A stretch of DNA of 64,000 nt from Magicicada septendecula (lineage: Eukaryota; Arthropoda; Insecta; Hemiptera; Cicadidae), in assembly GCA_034769895.1 (NCBI GenBank), contig CM068369.1, positions 424,663,479 to 424,727,478 on the forward strand, written 5' to 3'. Shown one piece after another: positions 21,067 through 34,040 of the stretch. The notes beneath the pieces are model-generated. The model made no database searches. It saw only the letters and a program-made list of their open reading frames with translations, and was not told the origin of the DNA. The position numbers and the translations under genes were made by a program. The first letter of the stretch is position 1. Each line of letters opens with the position of its first letter.

Positions 21067-24000
21067 TGTTACAACACAAATAAGCCAAACCCCAGTACCA
21101 GGGGTAAAAAAGATAATTCTTAATGTGAAAATACTTCATATAAAATAAAATGTTTAAAAATGAATAAAATATAAATATTATGACACGACGAACGACAATA
21201 TTACCCAACCCAAGTGATTGACCCAACAAAGAAACACAAAGAAGGGAACCACGAAACATACACAGAGACAAAAGGTGATTGACCAAACAATTAGGGACTA
21301 ACAAAAGAAGATAAGAAACCAGAACTAAAGAAGAATCAAGGGAAGTGAACGAATTCCTACGACTAAATAGAAATTAAACCAGATGAGAAGAGGAGAACCG
21401 AACCAAGATGAAGACAATTGAAGTTGAAGAAGATGAAGAAGAAGAAGAGGAAGAATGAAGAGGAGACAGGTTAAACCCAAGGAGAAACTAACACCACATA
21501 TAAAGGGGGAGAAATAGTAGACTCAAAGATAGAATACTGTAAATAAACCCCAAATAATTATCCACTAGTGAAACAAATAGTATTGTTGTAATTGAAATAA
21601 CTTATATACCTATTTTAAAGACAAAAGACAAGTATAAAGTAACGTAGTGTACAAAAGTACACTAACACAATTATTAAGGTTAAATTTAATGAAAGATAAA
21701 TAACCAAATGTTGTTAATAATAAGAATTATGTTGTATAGAAATAGTGAGAAATAATAGGAGAAATATGTATAGGGAATACCCACTAAGTAACACTTAATA
21801 CAAACAGTGAACCAAAATAAAGTGCAATAGTGAAAGTGTAAATACCCTAAAAATAGTGAAAGTGTATCAGTGATAAACCTCTGTTAATTAAAGGTGAAGG
21901 TGATACGGGGAAATAGATATTTTAAGCAATAAAGATGTAATAATAAATAAGAAAACACTTTATAAAGCATTGATAAACAGTCAATGATTTGAGTGATCTT
22001 GTGAACATTTATATAATTAAGAATAATTAACAATAAGATTTCAAATAAAGATAAGTAAAACGAGTGATATTATTTAGGGAGAAAGCCCAGATAAAAACAG
22101 TTTGTATTAACATGGAATGGAGGAGATAGTAGTATTGAATTAAGGTTTTGTTTTAAAATTAAGAACACAATGAATAAAACACCCCATGTTAAAAGGGGAA
22201 ATAACTTTAATAAGTTTACAAAAAGTGATGATGTTTATCACTCAAAGTAGTAACAAAAGAATGAAATTAATGTTAAAACCAACAATAACTAATAACTTAT
22301 AAAGAATAGTTTGTTTCAATGTTATGAAGAGGATATGGCTGAAGGGAACTTGCAGTCCATAAGCCTAATTGTTATATTTTAAAATATGTATAATGAAAAT
22401 GTATATTGAATAGTAATTAAAACACAAACAGAATGAAAACACAACACAAACAAACATGATAACAAAGTGAAGCCCAACAGGCTGAATATAAAATGTAATT
22501 TAAAAGAAATAAACAAAAAACCATCATGGCTACTCTTGGCTATGAAAACATCTAACTGTCAGACACACACAAATGTCAATTGTAACAAATTCACAAGGAA
22601 ATTTACTAATCTAAGACCAGTAAATGGCCAGTAATTATATGTAAATCATTTTAAAGGAGAAATGTTATTATAAAAGTTTAATTTAAGAGAGATATGTAAT
22701 TTATCAAATGTCAAATATTTAGACTAAAGTTAATGTATAATAGAATATGACCTTATGAGGTATCATTTTAAACATTGAAAGGAAAGAAATACAATAGTGA
22801 TATTATTTATTACCCCAAAGGAACGATAAAGGAATAAAATCATTAAGAAAATACATAATAAATTTGAATAAAAATTCAAATCTCTTAACAATGCTTTTGA
22901 AAGAGGCCTTAACCAATCCAAAGGGTTACTGTTACCATAGTAACGGGCCGTTGAATAAGAATTTTCCGTTAAATTTATTAGACTTGAAGAAATGACGCGT
23001 GGGTAAGCGGCACGCAAAATTGTGATGACTGAAATTTTCAATTAAACAGTTAGAAAGACGTTCGGAAGTTAACCACAGAAACCAAGGACGTATAGATGCA
23101 GAACTACCAAGATTAAACGATGTCCTGGAACCAAATAACAATAAATTAATTAGCAGAAATCCCAAGACAAGATAGAAAAAGATGTCCGAAGCCTAAAACC
23201 AGTCCACATTTGCAGAATTTCTACTACCCCAGATGACAACATATCAACACTGTCTGAACTGATAAGTATCAAATAAATTCCTTTCTCCCAGAAACCAAAT
23301 TACTTTAAATATTTCTCAAACAATCAAATTTCTCACTATTGAACAAATATAATTTTCTTTCAAAGGTTTAATGCATAATTAACTTACGTAAAAACATTTT
23401 GTTAATTAAAATATAACCTCGCATTAGAGTGCGAACTTTGTAACAAACAATACGACACTACCGAACAATTTGTAAAAACACATTATACTCTCTAAGTACG
23501 TATAAGGTATGGTAGTGTACTTTTTTAATGTAACCAACGTTTATGTCTTATTTTATAATCCAAAGGACCCCAGATTTTGAACAGATTAATATTTTGTATG
23601 TAAATAGAGGCCATGACGGCATTGAGATAATTTGTTTTAAAACCGATTTGCCAACCTTGAAATATTGGCGTCTCATGTTCTAAGCCGGAGCAATTTGTTA
23701 TCAAACCATTTATAATCCTTTTGTCATATTAATTAATGACTGAATTTGTATTAAAATTACAGTACAGAGTAATACCATCATTTTATTTCATAGGACGTTG
23801 TAGAATATATGTGTGTTAGCAATTTTTATTCAGTAACCAACTAGCGCTCGTCACGAGTGGACAACCCGGCAACCTGTACAGCGGCGGGAACCATTTGAAC
23901 GCTCCAGCTGTCAACGCTAATAACACTAATCAACTTGTAATTTCACAATTTTAATTGTTTTGATATAAACAATTTGGCGCCACCCGGGATTCGCAACCCC

Positions 24001-24172
24001 TATGAATTAACAGGTAGGTTGTACTGGTAATTTGAACAACGCTACAGACTTCAGTAGTGACTACTATTATTGTAACGACCGGTGTGAGGCAAACACACCA
24101 CATTTACACTTATACACATAACAAACAAGTGTAAACACATTTTAACAGGTACGCACCCGATAACTAGTTACA
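21067..24172 (+). repeat. LTR 2 of the tandem array
   Basis: 3106 bp, TGTTACA to TTACA. It lacks the nested solo LTR. It is nearly identical to LTR 3, with only scattered single-base differences noticed (for example near 21655). It sits between internal regions 1 and 2 with no flanking duplication, so it is an interior LTR shared by two units. Confidence 0.92.
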
Positions 24173-24220
24173 TATTGGCGACCAGCAACGTGAGGCTAGA
24201 AAGAATAACTAGCGGTGGTT

Positions 24221-26340
24221 ATGAATAGACACGGTATGATTACGAGGCTCAAAGGTAAGGCAGCATTAAACCAAGAAGAAATGGAAGAAGTTGAGGAAAT
24301 AGAAGTTGAGGAAACAATTGGAGAATTGTTGGAAGAGAATCCACAGGAGGACCAACTGGAAAATCCAAACCCACCTGAACCAGAACCGGAAGTGGAAGTA
24401 ATAGTCGACAACACATTTGAGAAACCAGTTCAGGACGATGAGAGAGAACAACGGGCTGGAGATAATGAAACAGCAAAGGGAGGTCCGAGCATACAAGACC
24501 TGATGAATTTCATAGCAGAACTTTCAAGGGAAACAAATAAAAATTAGAGTCAGATAAGGAAGATTTGAGTAAAAAATTACAAGAGGGAAGGAAGGAAGAC
24601 AGGGAATTCTGGAATAAAAAACTGGACCAAAACAGTGAAGAATTGAAGAAGCAAATGAAGGTGATACATGGAAGTCAGGAGGCATTGGAAAAGAAGAGCG
24701 AAGAGTTGAAGAAACAGGTCAAGAAGGATCTGGAAATAGTAAATAAAAGGATGGAACATAATAATGATATTCTCCAACGGAAAATAGAGGAAGAACATGA
24801 GAAAACCAAGGAGGAATGGAAGCAACAACTTGTCGAATGTCGAGAGGAGATCAGGCAAACGGTAACGGAGACCAACGAAACAGTGATACAAGTCCGGGAA
24901 GAATTGAACAATAAAATAAGCAACGTCGAGGAGGAAGGTAGATTGAGAGCGACCGAATTCTACCAAGTCGTTACCGAAGGATGCCAGAAGAACAAACAGG
25001 AGGTGGTTAAGGAACTGGAGGAGAGGCACCAAGAAATACAGATAGATGTAAGCAATCGTGTGGAGAAGGTATACACCGTCATCGATAAACTAGACGGACT
25101 GACCAGAGAAAACAGAGAGAAAATCCAGGGGATCAGTATACGGGAGAAACAAATGCAAGAAGAGCTAGATGCACTAAGAGAGAAACCTTATAATAACACA
25201 CAGATCATAACCAGCAAAAATCGAGAGATAATTAATTTCCGCAGCTACTGGAGGAACCCGATAGAATTCCTCAAACGGGTAGAAGAGCAAATAGAAAAAA
25301 ATCGAGAAACTAGGTGGTCCAGTGTGAGAAGTATGATAGATGAAATGTTCCGAGACACCCATGACAACTGGTGGACGGCCACTCGACCCAAGATCAATGA
25401 CAGACAGGAGTTTAAGAGACAATTCCGGGAGAAATATTGGTCCGAGTCCACACAGAATGTGGTCCGTAATGATATCAGCAATGGAAGATACGAGTCACAA
25501 GGAGGACACACATTAACGTCCTACTTTTTGGGAAAAGTATGTTTAGCCCGAAATTTAGAACCCAAGATACCCGAGGAGTCTCTGGTAATACAGCTGGGTT
25601 ATCATTACGAAGAAGCTATACAGAAGGCCAGAAGGCAAGGACAGATAAAAATGATTCAAGGAATGGCTAGTCTATTGGAGGACCTGGAGAATGATGGCCA
25701 ATATCGAAAAAACCGGATCATGAACCAAAGATACAATAAATGGAATGAGCATAATAATGCAACCAATTTCAATGTACCATACAATCATCCACAAAACAGC
25801 AACCGGAATAACTGGGGCCGAAACAATAATAATAACAATGAAGAACAGCCATTTAATAGAAATACCCAGAATCATTCTCCGAATAATCAGCCAGGTAACA
25901 GAGGTCAACAAAACCATCCTCAAGGGAACCAAGATAACAACAGAAACATCCCAAATAATAACCGACCAAATGATAATTACAGAGGAGCTGAACCGGAACA
26001 ACGAACAAATGGTCACCCCAACGACCATAACTACTACGGCAACCGGTACAATCCTAGTTACCAGTACAACCGGGGACCCAGGGGTAATCAAAATAGAAGC
26101 GACGGCAGACGTCAGGTAAATTTCATCAATGGGAGAAGGCAGAATAACCACAGAAGATATAACTCCAGCTGGCACCCAAACTCATGGTACCATGCGTCCA
26201 GTCATGATAACAATCAACCATCAGTGAGTAGGAACAACGAACCACTTCGGGATGAAAACAACCAGCAACAAGGGCTGAACAATGAAACGAACGACCAGTC
26301 ATATAACCTGGCCGTCAGCCAACAACCACCTTTAAACTAA
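24221..26340 (+). pseudogene. gag: gag, copy 2 (best-preserved description)
   Basis: ATG at 24221 opens an acidic 108-codon N-terminal segment (Glu/Pro-rich) that ends at TAG 24545-24547. The next frame (one base back) continues to 26340, about 590 codons. It contains a coiled coil of Lys/Glu heptads (residues 1-200 of that frame), a capsid-like segment with WSSVRSMIDEMF, FKRQFREKYWSES and YFLGKVCLARNLEPKIPEES (resembling the retrotransposon gag domain), and a long Asn/Arg/Gln-rich tail from about residue 360. No CCHC zinc knuckle is present; the basic, Asn-rich tail probably replaces it for RNA binding. The frame break lies in AAATAAAAATTAG and is identical in all copies, so it is either an old one-base loss or a recoding site; I favour loss. 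Confidence 0.85.
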
Positions 26341-26419
26341 ACAGGTCAGTGGAAAAATATAAACACCCTTCACATGACCAATCACTTGGGTTGATACGTC
26401 GAACAATGTCAAATAATGA

Positions 26420-29400
26420 AACCAAAGTAATTACAATAATATACAACAATTATTTAAAGAATTTCGAGAGGAACTTCTCGAAGAAGAGGCCAAACAATTA
26501 CAACAAAATAATAGTGAAATTGTTCATATAAAAGCGACAATAAACGGCACAATAACCATTATCATGGTGGATACGGGGTCTAATGTCTCTCTAATCAACC
26601 AGCCTGAATTAGAACGAATTCAAGCTCACTCTCGAACACCAATCCCTACACTGCCAATAAACAACATAATCATCATTGGCGCAACTGGTAAACAGAACAA
26701 AACGGTAAGAAAACAAGTATCATTAGAGTTAGATAATCAAGAATCAACCATCCCTATTATATTTCTCGTGGCAAGTGGGCTACCATTCAACATGCTTATA
26801 GGATGTGATGTATTAAGAAGGTATTCAGCAGTAATAAACCTGCAGAAGGGAGTCGTGTTGCTAACCTCAGAACAGGGAACCTGGTCGGCAAACATTATAA
26901 ATTGTATTTCAACTCCAATTGCTCTGAGTCAAGACCCAGGATTGAAGAGTTATTATTGCCAAAGGCGTGAACCATCTATCACTATGGCCGAGGAAGAGGA
27001 AAGCAAAGCCTTGTGGAAACAGAAACTGGAAGAGATCAGAACCTTCCAAAGAGAACGGCCTCTACAGGAAATTAGTGAGCAACAGTCTAAAAAACTAATT
27101 GCAATTTATAACGATTATCAACATGTCTTTTCAAACACCCCAGGAAAAGTTAAAGGATACCAGTGTAAAATTAATTTCAGAGAACCTGTAGACTTCCACA
27201 GGAAATCATATCCCATAGCACATTCCCTGAAAAATTAAGTCAGGATGGAGATAAATAGAATGATTGCTGAAGATATTATTGAGTATAGCCAATCTCAATA
27301 TACCAGCCCAATAGTAGCCATACCCAAGAAAAATGGCAAGGTACGAATTTGCTTGGACGCCCGAGAAATAAATAAAATGATTATAAATGACCGAACCTCA
27401 CCGGGAGAGATAGAGGAAATTCTAAAAAGATTTCATGGGATAAGATATATCAGCACCTGGGATACTGTATGTGGGTACTGGCAGGTGGAGCTGCACCCAC
27501 ACAGTAGGCAGTACATGGCTTTCATATTTGACGGTAGAAATTACCAATTCAAAAGGTTACCAATTCAGTAGCAGTGTTCGTAAAGTGCATGGACCAAGTG
27601 TTGGGTCAAGAGGCACTGGAATTCACCACAGTGTACGTTGACGACCTGCTTATCACATCATCAGACTGGGACGAACACTGCGAAAGAGTCGAACATGTAT
27701 TGAAAAAATTATCCAACAACAATATTACCCTTAAATTGGATAAATCGAAATTTATTGCAAAAGAAGTGAAGTTTTTAGGATTCAACTTGACCGAGAAGGG
27801 AATCTCTCCATCCCAAGAGAAGGTTGAAGCCATCCAAAAATTCCCATCACCGAAAAACAAAAAGCAATTGTAATCCTTCCTAGGAGTATGTAATTACTAT
27901 AGGAAGTTTCAAACCAACTACTCCCACCTAACAGCAAAATTTTCCAAACAACTCTCTTCAAAAGAAAAATGGACTTGGGGAGCTGAACAAGAGGAAGTGC
28001 TCAAATTAATTAAACAAAAATTTGTTGATACTGTTATATTGCACCACCCCAATTTTGAAAAACCGAGCTACCTAAACTGCGATGCTAGTGATGTAAATCT
28101 AGGCGCAGAGCTGTACCAGGAAGACGAAGATGGAAATCACCTGGTCATTAGCTTCGCCAGCCGAATACTAAATAGTTGCAAGCGTAACTACAATGTTACA
28201 GAAAAAGAGTTGCTCAGCATAGTATTCGCGTGCGGCAAGTTTAGAACATACATACTAGGATATCATATCACGGTCCGAAGCGATCATAAATCAATATCGT
28301 TTCTCAAACAGTGTAAATTGAGTCATGGCCGACTTACTCGATGGATACTTGCTCTGCAAGAATACCACATTACATGGGAATATATCCCAGGACGAAAAAA
28401 CAGAGTGGCTGACGTATTATCCAGAATAAATGTAGAAAATCAGACATTTGAAGGAGAAAAGGGGAAGATAGCAAAAGTGTATTATATATTGAAAGATAGG
28501 AAAGACCTGGAAAATATTGTAAACCAAATAGTGTTGCAACAAGAGCAAGATACCAAAATATCAAACATCAGAAAAAGACTGATGGAATCTGAAGTAATTA
28601 TTAACAAATTTTACTGTGTATACAAAGATATCTTATTCATAAAAACAAAAAAGAACCAAGACACATGGAAACTAGTAATTCCTCAATCATTAGAAAATCA
28701 AATCATCAAAGATTACCATGTGAGATACGGACACATGGGAACAATTAAAATGGTAAAAGCTTTAGAGGAAGATTTGTTCATAAAAAATATTACAAGAAAA
28801 GTGAATAAAAATATAAAAACCTGCACGTTGTGTCAGATGGTCAAAACCAATAATGAAAGGAAGAATGGAACGATGATACCCATCACATCAAGTGCCAAAC
28901 TAGAGAAGGTATTCCTTGACATATGTGGACCATTCCCACGTAGCGGAGGAAGACATGGATACAAGTTCATTGTGATTATACTTGACCATTACACCAAGTA
29001 CACCAAATTATACGCTATAAACAGAGCCACAACAAATAAAATATTAGATATTATTAAAAATAAATACATGTCAGAGATTGGAAGACTGTACATGATAATA
29101 ACCAATCATGGAACGCAGTTTAAGGGAAAAAGGTGGAGAGAAGAATTAATAAAACTAAACATTAAAACCTATAAAACTTCGGTATACCACCCTAGTAGTA
29201 ATCCAGCAGAAAGGATGTTAAGAGAGGTGGGACGCATTTTGAGAACTTATTGTCATAATAACCAGAGAGAATGGTGCAAATATATAACTTCAACCGAAGT
29301 GTTTTTAAATATCAGCTATCACCAATTTACTGAAAATACACCATACTTAAGAAGCGAGTTAAGTTACGAGAGGAAGCCAAATAGAGAGATCCAAGAGATA

Positions 29401-29694
29401 ATAGAATTCCCAAAAAACTCAGAAGACCCGTATGATAAAATAAATGGTACAGCCTAATAATGGAAAAGATTGAGAAACAAAAGGCCAAATATGCAAAAAA
29501 ACCAACCCAAAATAATCAAATATAAAGAGGGAGAAAAAATATTAATTAAAAATCGTAAACTGCCAAGTACAATGGAAGGTATAGCAAAGAAATTGTTATT
29601 GGTATATACTGGTCCGTACGTTATCACAAAAGATAATGGTAATAACACTTACCAGATAAGTAATATAAATACAAGAAAAATAAAGGGAGTTTAA
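26420..29694 (+). pseudogene. pol: pol (PR-RT-RNase H-INT), copy 2
   Basis: The frame opens at 26420. Protease: VDTGSNVSLI at about 26567. RT: KVRICLDAREIN, ISTWDTVCGYWQVEL with its Asp, and YVDDLLITS at about 27640; the order and the FVKCMDQVLG block resemble Osvaldo/Ulysses-type gypsy elements. RNase H: YLNCDASD, TEKELLSI, SDHKSISF. Integrase: H-x-H and TLCQ zinc finger, FLDICGPFP, then IITNHGTQF, where the second catalytic Asp is Asn, and NPAERMLREV with Glu. GPY/F tail: LLVYTGPYVI (29470-29694). Lesions: TAA 27236-27238; an apparent small deletion and frame change at about 27570 in the RT core; TAA 27871-27873; TAATAA at 29455-29460. It cannot yield active enzyme. Confidence 0.92.
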
Positions 29695-30871
29695 CCAAAC
29701 TTCGATAAAAAAGTTTTATGAAGAAGAATAAATGATGAAATGAAATAATATTTCAAAATTCCAAAAGAGATTGTAAGATCAACTTACTACCCTATTTAGA
29801 TGATATATGCGGAATAAAAGGAAGTAATATAAATGAATAATAATGTAAAAAACAAAGGAAAGTTACACAAATTCCTTTCAATTTAAATCAACTCACAGTC
29901 TAATAAAAGATTGATATATGAAGTATGAAAAAAAAAGTGAGATAATAAGAATAAGTTACACAAATTCCTAAAAATATAAATGTAAGAATCACAAACTCAC
30001 GATTATAATTAAACAAAAAAATAACTAAAAAGGAATACGCTACAAACATTCCTTTAAAGTAAGAGAATTAACTTACAAAGAATTATCAAAAATGATATTT
30101 AATACAGATTAAAATAAACAAAAATAAAATCAAGCTCAAATTACTGAGATAATTACCTGAAATTATAATGAATCAAATGTAGTCTAAGAAAGAAAAAAAA
30201 AATCTGAACTGGTACAAGGAAGAGAAAGAAATTATGTATAAAACAAATATACAGAAATGGCTAAAGCAGAATCTTGCTAAATAACCAAGAAAAGAATAAA
30301 AATGTCTAAGATAATTAAAATGATCACAACGAGCATTGAGAACAAAATAATGAAAAGTGAGATATGATGAAATTAACATATGAATAAATATAAAAACAAT
30401 CAAGTGTATGAGTAGATGATAGTGTATAGTTAAGATATAGCGGAAGGAAGAATGAGTAAAAGGCCAAAGTGATCTAAAAACAAACCACAAGGTGGACAAT
30501 CCCAAAGTATATTATTATATTATTATTATTATTATTGATTTAAGTCACAAGTTGACAAAAAAGGTATTTAAGGTTGACTGTTGAAAAGTCCAGCAATCCA
30601 AATGAACTGAGCAGAGATGATGTGCCTCTGGTCTCAGAAAAATGAGTAGTAATGGGAGAAACCAGCTACTAAAAATTAGGGAAAAAATTGTGTATGAGGG
30701 AAAATGCACCAATGGAAATGAATAAAAACAGATCCAAATAAAATGGAATGAATTAAGTAAGAAGAGATATGAAGAATGGAGAAACAAACAAGAAGGAAAA
30801 GGAAAAAGATTATCTATAACTGATAATTTCATAAAAAACTATGCTAGTGTTTTATCAAAATGATCAATTTT
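29695..30871 (+). other. Long A-rich 3' non-coding region, copy 2
   Basis: As in copy 1 but lacking the 74-bp segment: a single GATTATAATTAA remains at about 30001. No env frame. A (TTA)n-like run is at about 30510-30537. Confidence 0.6.
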
Positions 30872-30886
30872 AGAGGAGAGGAATTA

Positions 30887-33800
30887 TGTTACAACACAAA
30901 TAAGCCAAACCCCAGTACCAGGGGTAAAAAAGATAATTCTTAATGTGAAAATACTTCATATAAAATAAAATGTTTAAAAATGAATAAAATATAAATATTA
31001 TGACACGACGAACGACAATATTACCCAACCCAAGTGATTGACCCAACAAAGAAACACAAAGAAGGGAACCACGAAACATACACAGAGACAAAAGGTGATT
31101 GACCAAACAATTAGGGACTAACAAAAGAAGATAAGAAACCAGAACTAAAGAAGAATCAAGGGAAGTGAACGAATTCCTACGACTAAATAGAAATTAAACC
31201 AGATGAGAAGAGGAGAACCGAACCAAGATGAAGACAATTGAAGTTGAAGAAGATGAAGAAGAAGAAGAGGAAGAATGAAGAGGAGACAGGTTAAACCCAA
31301 GGAGAAACTAACACCACATATAAAGGGGGAGAAATAGTAGACTCAAAGATAGAATACTGTAAATAAACCCCAAATAATTATCCACTAGTGAAACAAATAG
31401 TATTGTTGTAATTGAAATAACTTATATACCTATTTTAAAGACAAAAGACAAGTATAAAGTAACGTAGTGTAGAAAAGTACACTAACACAATTATTAAGGT
31501 TAAATTTAATGAAAGATAAATAACCAAATGTTGTTAATAATAAGAATTATGTTGTATAGAAATAGTGAGAAATAATAGGAGAAATATGTATAGGGAATAC
31601 CCACTAAGTAACACTTAATACAAACAGTGAACCAAAATAAAGTGCAATAGTGAAAGTGTAAATACCCTAAAAATAGTGAAAGTGTATCAGTGATAAACCT
31701 CTGTTAATTAAAGGTGAAGGTGATACGGGGAAATAGATATTTTAAGCAATAAAGATGTAATAATAAATAAGAAAACACTTTATAAAGCATTGATAAACAG
31801 TCAATGATTTGAGTGATCTTGTGAACATTTATATAATTAAGAATAATTAACAATAAGATTTCAAATAAAGATAAGTAAAACGAGTGATATTATTTAGGGA
31901 GAAAGCCCAGATAAAAACAGTTTGTATTAACATGGAATGGAGGAGATAGTAGTATTGAATTAAGGTTTTGTTTTAAAATTAAGAACACAATGAATAAAAC
32001 ACCCCATGTTAAAAGGGGAAATAACTTTAATAAGTTTACAAAAAGTGATGATGTTTATCACTCAAAGTAGTAACAAAAGAATGAAATTAATGTTAAAACC
32101 AACAATAACTAATAACTTATAAAGAATAGTTTGTTTCAATGTTATGAAGAGGATATGGCTGAAGGGAACTTGCAGTCCATAAGCCTAATTGTTATATTTT
32201 AAAATATGTATAATGAAAATGTATATTGAATAGTAATTAAAACACAAACAGAATGAAAACACAACACAAACAAACATGATAACAAAGTGAAGCCCAACAG
32301 GATGAATATAAAATGTAATTTAAAAGAAATAAACAAAAAACCATCATGGCTACTCTTGGCTATGAAAACATCTAACTGTCAGACACACACAAATGTCAAT
32401 TGTAACAAATTCACAAGGAAATTTACTAATCTAAGACCAGTAAATGGCCAGTAATTATATGTAAATCATTTTAAAGGAGAAATGTTATTATAAAAGTTTA
32501 ATTTAAGAGAGATATGTAATTTATCAAATGTCAAATATTTAGACTAAAGTTAATGTATAATAGAATATGACCTTATGAGGTATCATTTTAAACATTGAAA
32601 GGAAAGAAATACAATAGTGATATTATTTATTACCCCAAAGGAACGATAAAGGAATAAAATCATTAAGAAAATACATAATAAATTTGAATAAAAATTCAAA
32701 TCTCTTAACAATGCTTTTGAAAGAGGCCTTAACCAATCCAAAGGGTTACTGTTACCATAGTAACGGGCCGTTGAATAAGAATTTTCCGTTAAATTTATTA
32801 GACTTGAAGAAATGACGCGTGGGTAAGCGGCACGCAAAATTGTGATGACTGAAATTTTCAATTAAACAGTTAGAAAGACGTTCGGAAGTTAACCACAGAA
32901 ACCAAGGACGTATAGATGCAGAACTACCAAGATTAAACGATGTCCTGGAACCAAATAACAATAAATTAATTAGCAGAAATCCCAAGACAAGATAGAAAAA
33001 GATGTCCGAAGCCTAAAACCAGTCCACATTTGCAGAATTTCTACTACCCCAGATGACAACATATCAACACTGTCTGAACTGATAAGTATCAAATAAATTC
33101 CTTTCTCCCAGAAACCAAATTACTTTAAATATTTCTCAAACAATCAAATTTCTCACTATTGAACAAATATAATTTTCTTTCAAAGGTTTAATGCATAATT
33201 AACTTACGTAAAAACATTTTGTTAATTAAAATATAACCTCGCATTAGAGTGCTAACTTTGTAACAAACAATACGACACTACCGAACAATTTGTAAAAACA
33301 CATTATACTCTCTAAGTACGTATAAGGTATGGTAGTGTACTTTTTTAATGTAACCAACGTTTATGTCTTATTTTATAATCCAAAGGACCCCAGATTTTGA
33401 ACAGATTAATATTTTGTATGTAAATAGAGGCCATGACGGCATTGAGATAATTTGTTTTAAAACCGATTTGCCAACCTTGAAATATTGGCGTCTCATGTTC
33501 TAAGCCGGAGCAATTTGTTATCAAACCATTTATAATCCTTTTGTCATATTAATTAATGACTGAATTTGTATTAAAATTACAGTACAGAGTAATACCATCA
33601 TTTTATTTCATAGGACGTTGTAGAATATATGTGTGTTAGCAATTTTTATTCAGTAACCAACTAGCGCTCGTCACGAGTGGACAACCCGGCAACCTGTACA
33701 GCGGCGGGAACCATTTGAACGCTCCAGCTGTCAACGCTAATAACACTAATCAACTTGTAATTTCACAATTTTAATTGTTTTGATATAAATAATTTGGCGC

Positions 33801-33992
33801 CACCCGGGATTCGCAACCCCTATGAATTAACAGGTAGGTTGTACTGGTAATTTGAACAACGCTACAGACTTCAGTAGTGACTACTATTATTGTAACGACC
33901 GGTGTGAGGCAAACACACCACATTTACACTTATACACATAACAAACAAGTGTAAACACATTTTAACAGGTACGCACCCGATAACTAGTTACA
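30887..33992 (+). repeat. LTR 3 of the tandem array
   Basis: 3106 bp, the same length as LTR 2 and nearly identical. Private changes include GCTAACT for GCGAACT near 33251 and ATAAATAATTT for ATAAACAATTT near 33786. No target duplication flanks it. Confidence 0.92.
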
Positions 33993-34040
33993 TATTGGCG
34001 ACCAGCAACGTGAGGCTAGAAAGAATAACTAGCGGTGGTT

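Larger units (their letters stand above)
24173..30886 (+). mobile_element. Internal region 2 of the gypsy-class array
   Basis: 6714 bp, primer site at 24176, polypurine tract at 30872-30883. It is almost identical to region 3 and exactly in register with it at 9820-bp spacing. It shares a 74-bp deletion and a private TAA in pol with region 3. Confidence 0.92.

Noticed and set aside
20329..21304. Minus-strand frames with hydrophobic runs between pol and LTR, possible env
   Set aside because: Wrong strand for env; hydrophobicity comes from T-rich complement of A-rich DNA. No plus-strand env frame exists.
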